DNA of 64,000 nt from Roseicyclus marinus (GTDB taxonomy: Bacteria; Pseudomonadota; Alphaproteobacteria; Rhodobacterales; Rhodobacteraceae): NCBI RefSeq assembly GCF_030163795.1, contig NZ_JASJOF010000007.1, forward strand, positions 1-64,000. Reading direction: 5' to 3'. Positions within the stretch are counted from its first letter, which is position 1. The number at the start of each line of letters is the position of its first letter. Below the pieces are notes generated by a model. It worked only from the letters and a program-made list of their open reading frames with translations. It was not told the origin of the DNA and made no database searches. Below are positions 62,775 through 64,000 of this stretch, one piece after another. A program made the position numbers and the translations under genes.

Positions 62775-63059
62775 ATGATGCGGGGCATCGCCCTGCCGCT
62801 GTCGGCGCTGGTGGCCGTGGCCGCGGCGCTGGGTCTATTGGTCGGGATGCGGGCCGTGCCGCCCACGGAAACCGAGATCATTCTGGAGGCTGCGGCTCGC
62901 TACGTGGCCGAAACGGGCGGGGCGGCGACCGAATGCGCGGGGCGGCCTGCGCCGGTTGCGGGGGTGCGGCTGGTCGTGACCTGCGGGGCGGATTGGGCGC
63001 TGGCGGTGGATGAGTGGGGGCGGCCCGTCGTCCTGCCTGCGGTGGAGCCGGGGACATGA
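62775..63059 (+). CDS. Small exported or anchored protein in the ivd operon
   Basis: A 94-residue protein with an N-terminal hydrophobic helix (ALPLSALVAVAAALGLLVGM) serving as signal anchor or signal peptide, then a periplasmic domain with two Cys (ATECAGR and VVTCGAD) that could be disulfide-bonded. Two ATGs in tandem (62775, 62778) are possible starts. No family recognised. Its stop overlaps the next ATG (ATGA), so it is translationally coupled to the following small gene. Confidence 0.7.
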   Translation: MMRGIALPLSALVAVAAALGLLVGMRAVPPTETEIILEAAARYVAETGGAATECAGRPAPVAGVRLVVTCGADWALAVDEWGRPVVLPAVEPGT

Positions 63060-63625
63060 GGGGCCTTGTGCTGATCGTGGCAATTGCCTGGGCCGGGCCG
63101 GTGGCGGCAGAGGATTTCGAGACCTGTTTTTCGCGCGCCATCGCGCATTTCGAGATGGGATTTGCCCGGACCGGCCCGGCCGCTGCCATTGAGGATTACG
63201 CATTGGTGACGCGGGACCGGGTGCATCATTGCGGGTCGCTGGCCATCGTGGCCTGCGATCGGGGCGAGGCGCCGCAGGCCTGCCAGAGGCAGCTTGCGTC
63301 CGAGCAGCGGGCGTTGCGTGACAGGGTTCTGGCAGGCTTGCCTGCGCCGGAGCAGGTGCCCGCGCCCGAGGTTCTGGCGGGGCTTTACCCGCAACTGTGG
63401 GACGTGGCGCACGGGTCCTCGGCGGGGGATGATTGCGCGGGGGCCGATGATCCGGTGGCGGCCTGGTGCGAGACGCATGAGGCGCGGTTGAAGCTGACCG
63501 AGGCGGTGGCGCTGTGGCAGGTCGCGCGGTTGATGGGTGTGGCGGGTGCGGCCGCGGATCTGGGTTGGGTCGCGGAGGCAATGCCGTTCCGGCCCGTGGC
63601 GCGGCCCGAGGGGGAGGGACGATGA
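63056..63625 (+). CDS. Secreted Cys-rich hypothetical protein
   Basis: A 189-residue protein with a signal peptide ([17 protein letters not shown], cleavage after AA near residue 18). The mature part contains six Cys (ETCFSR, HHCGSL, VACDRG, QACQRQ, DDCAGA, AWCETH), likely three disulfides, and is otherwise helical (Ala, Glu, Arg rich). Family not recognised. It overlaps both neighbours by 4 bases (previous stop, next ATG), a tightly coupled arrangement inside the leucine operon, so a periplasmic protein is made together with cytosolic leucine enzymes. Confidence 0.75.
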   Translation: MRGLVLIVAIAWAGPVAAEDFETCFSRAIAHFEMGFARTGPAAAIEDYALVTRDRVHHCGSLAIVACDRGEAPQACQRQLASEQRALRDRVLAGLPAPEQVPAPEVLAGLYPQLWDVAHGSSAGDDCAGADDPVAAWCETHEARLKLTEAVALWQVARLMGVAGAAADLGWVAEAMPFRPVARPEGEGR

Positions 63626-64000
63626 GGCTCAAATCGCAATTCATCGCGGGATCTGAGGAGGCGCGGGCCAATCGGGCGGCGCATCTGGCTGCGCTGGCCG
63701 AGATCGCAGAGGCCGCGGAACTGGCGGCTTCGGGCGGCGGCGCGAAGGCGCGGGAGCGGCATGTGTCGCGCGGCAAGATGCTGCCGCGGGATCGGGTCGC
63801 GAACCTTCTCGACCCCGGTTCCCCGTTTCTCGAGGTCGGGGCGCTGGCCGGTCACGGGTTGTACGAGGGTGCCGCGCCCTGCGGCGGGGTGATCGCGGGC
63901 GTGGGCCTGGTCGAGGGGCGGCAGGTCATGGTCGTGTGTAATGATGCGACGGTGAAAGGCGGCACCTATTACCCGATCACCGTGAAAAAGCACCTGCGCG
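63622..64000 (+). CDS. mccB: 3-methylcrotonyl-CoA carboxylase beta (carboxyltransferase) subunit, N-terminal part
   Basis: The first 126 residues of a biotin-dependent carboxyltransferase, cut by the window end. Start: [79 protein letters not shown] (key parts: [45 protein letters not shown]), then [21 protein letters not shown]. The YPITVKKH segment is typical of MccB and of other acyl-CoA carboxyltransferases; next to ivd, 3-methylcrotonyl-CoA carboxylase is by far the most probable. Its ATG overlaps the previous stop. Confidence 0.9.
   Translation, partial: MRLKSQFIAGSEEARANRAAHLAALAEIAEAAELAASGGGAKARERHVSRGKMLPRDRVANLLDPGSPFLEVGALAGHGLYEGAAPCGGVIAGVGLVEGRQVMVVCNDATVKGGTYYPITVKKHLR

Overview
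The window is a GC-rich (roughly 65 percent) chromosomal segment of an alphaproteobacterium, almost certainly of the Rhodobacteraceae/Paracoccaceae (Rhodobacter, Paracoccus, Roseobacter relatives). The evidence is the order mdh-sucC-sucD-sucA-sucB beside mcl2-mch and sdhCDAB (as I remember it from Rhodobacter), RpoHII-type sigma-32, the phaZ-phaC-phaP-phaR block and an ivd operon leading into a carboxylase beta subunit. It is core and metabolic chromosome: I see no rRNA, tRNA, CRISPR array, insertion sequence, prophage or integrase.

Layout. 1-22200: TCA-cycle region. On the minus strand mdh, then pepT, sucC, a small membrane protein, sucD, sucA and sucB (sucB hits an in-frame stop before its catalytic domain, right at the window edge). 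On the plus strand a TauE/SafE permease, mcl2 (malyl-CoA thioesterase), an NnrU-like membrane protein, a DUF1737 protein, mch (mesaconyl-CoA hydratase), sdhC, sdhD, sdhA, a lipoprotein and sdhB with a strong terminator. The upstream regions of sucC and sdhC carry the same 33-bp paired palindrome (two TGTGATCACA-type sites exactly 21 bp apart), suggesting one regulator for both TCA operons. 22200-32300: murJ-glnD, a LpoA-like lipoprotein, rsmI-yraN-gshB, and a ComM-type AAA protein. 32278-39009: rpoHII, a possible small exported peptide with an ATT start, a ChaN-like protein, coaBC, dut, a membrane-anchored MoeB-like enzyme and an M3 peptidase. 39124-43000: thrS and two alpha/beta hydrolases.

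43000-48000: polyhydroxyalkanoate (PHA) storage: phaZ (depolymerase) divergent from phaC (synthase), phaP (phasin) and phaR (repressor). Two CTGC-N3-GCAG boxes sit on the phaP promoter, as expected for PhaR control. 48000-59100: an amine or amino-acid catabolic cluster on the minus strand: ABC transporter (ATPase, binding protein, two permeases), two glutamine-synthetase-like ligases, a class I amidotransferase, a PuuB-like FAD oxidase, a DegT-type aminotransferase and a class III aminotransferase. Together these resemble a gamma-glutamylation route (ligate glutamate to an amine, oxidise or transaminate, hydrolyse). 59200-61300: a PhnD-like protein, a TerB-like protein and a PhzF-family protein. 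61368-64000: the leucine-degradation operon, with an operator-like 20-bp inverted repeat on the ivd promoter, two small exported proteins and the start of a biotin-dependent carboxylase beta subunit.

Dispersed non-coding repeats recur: a two-hairpin element of the GGGGGC-TCT-GCCCCC type in three copies whose second hairpin varies in sequence but keeps pairing, and one copy of another alphaproteobacterial repeat at the end of murJ. The only gene-free stretch above 300 bases is 31850-32277, upstream of rpoHII, which holds degenerate tandem repeats, a 14-bp palindrome and an ECF-like promoter candidate.
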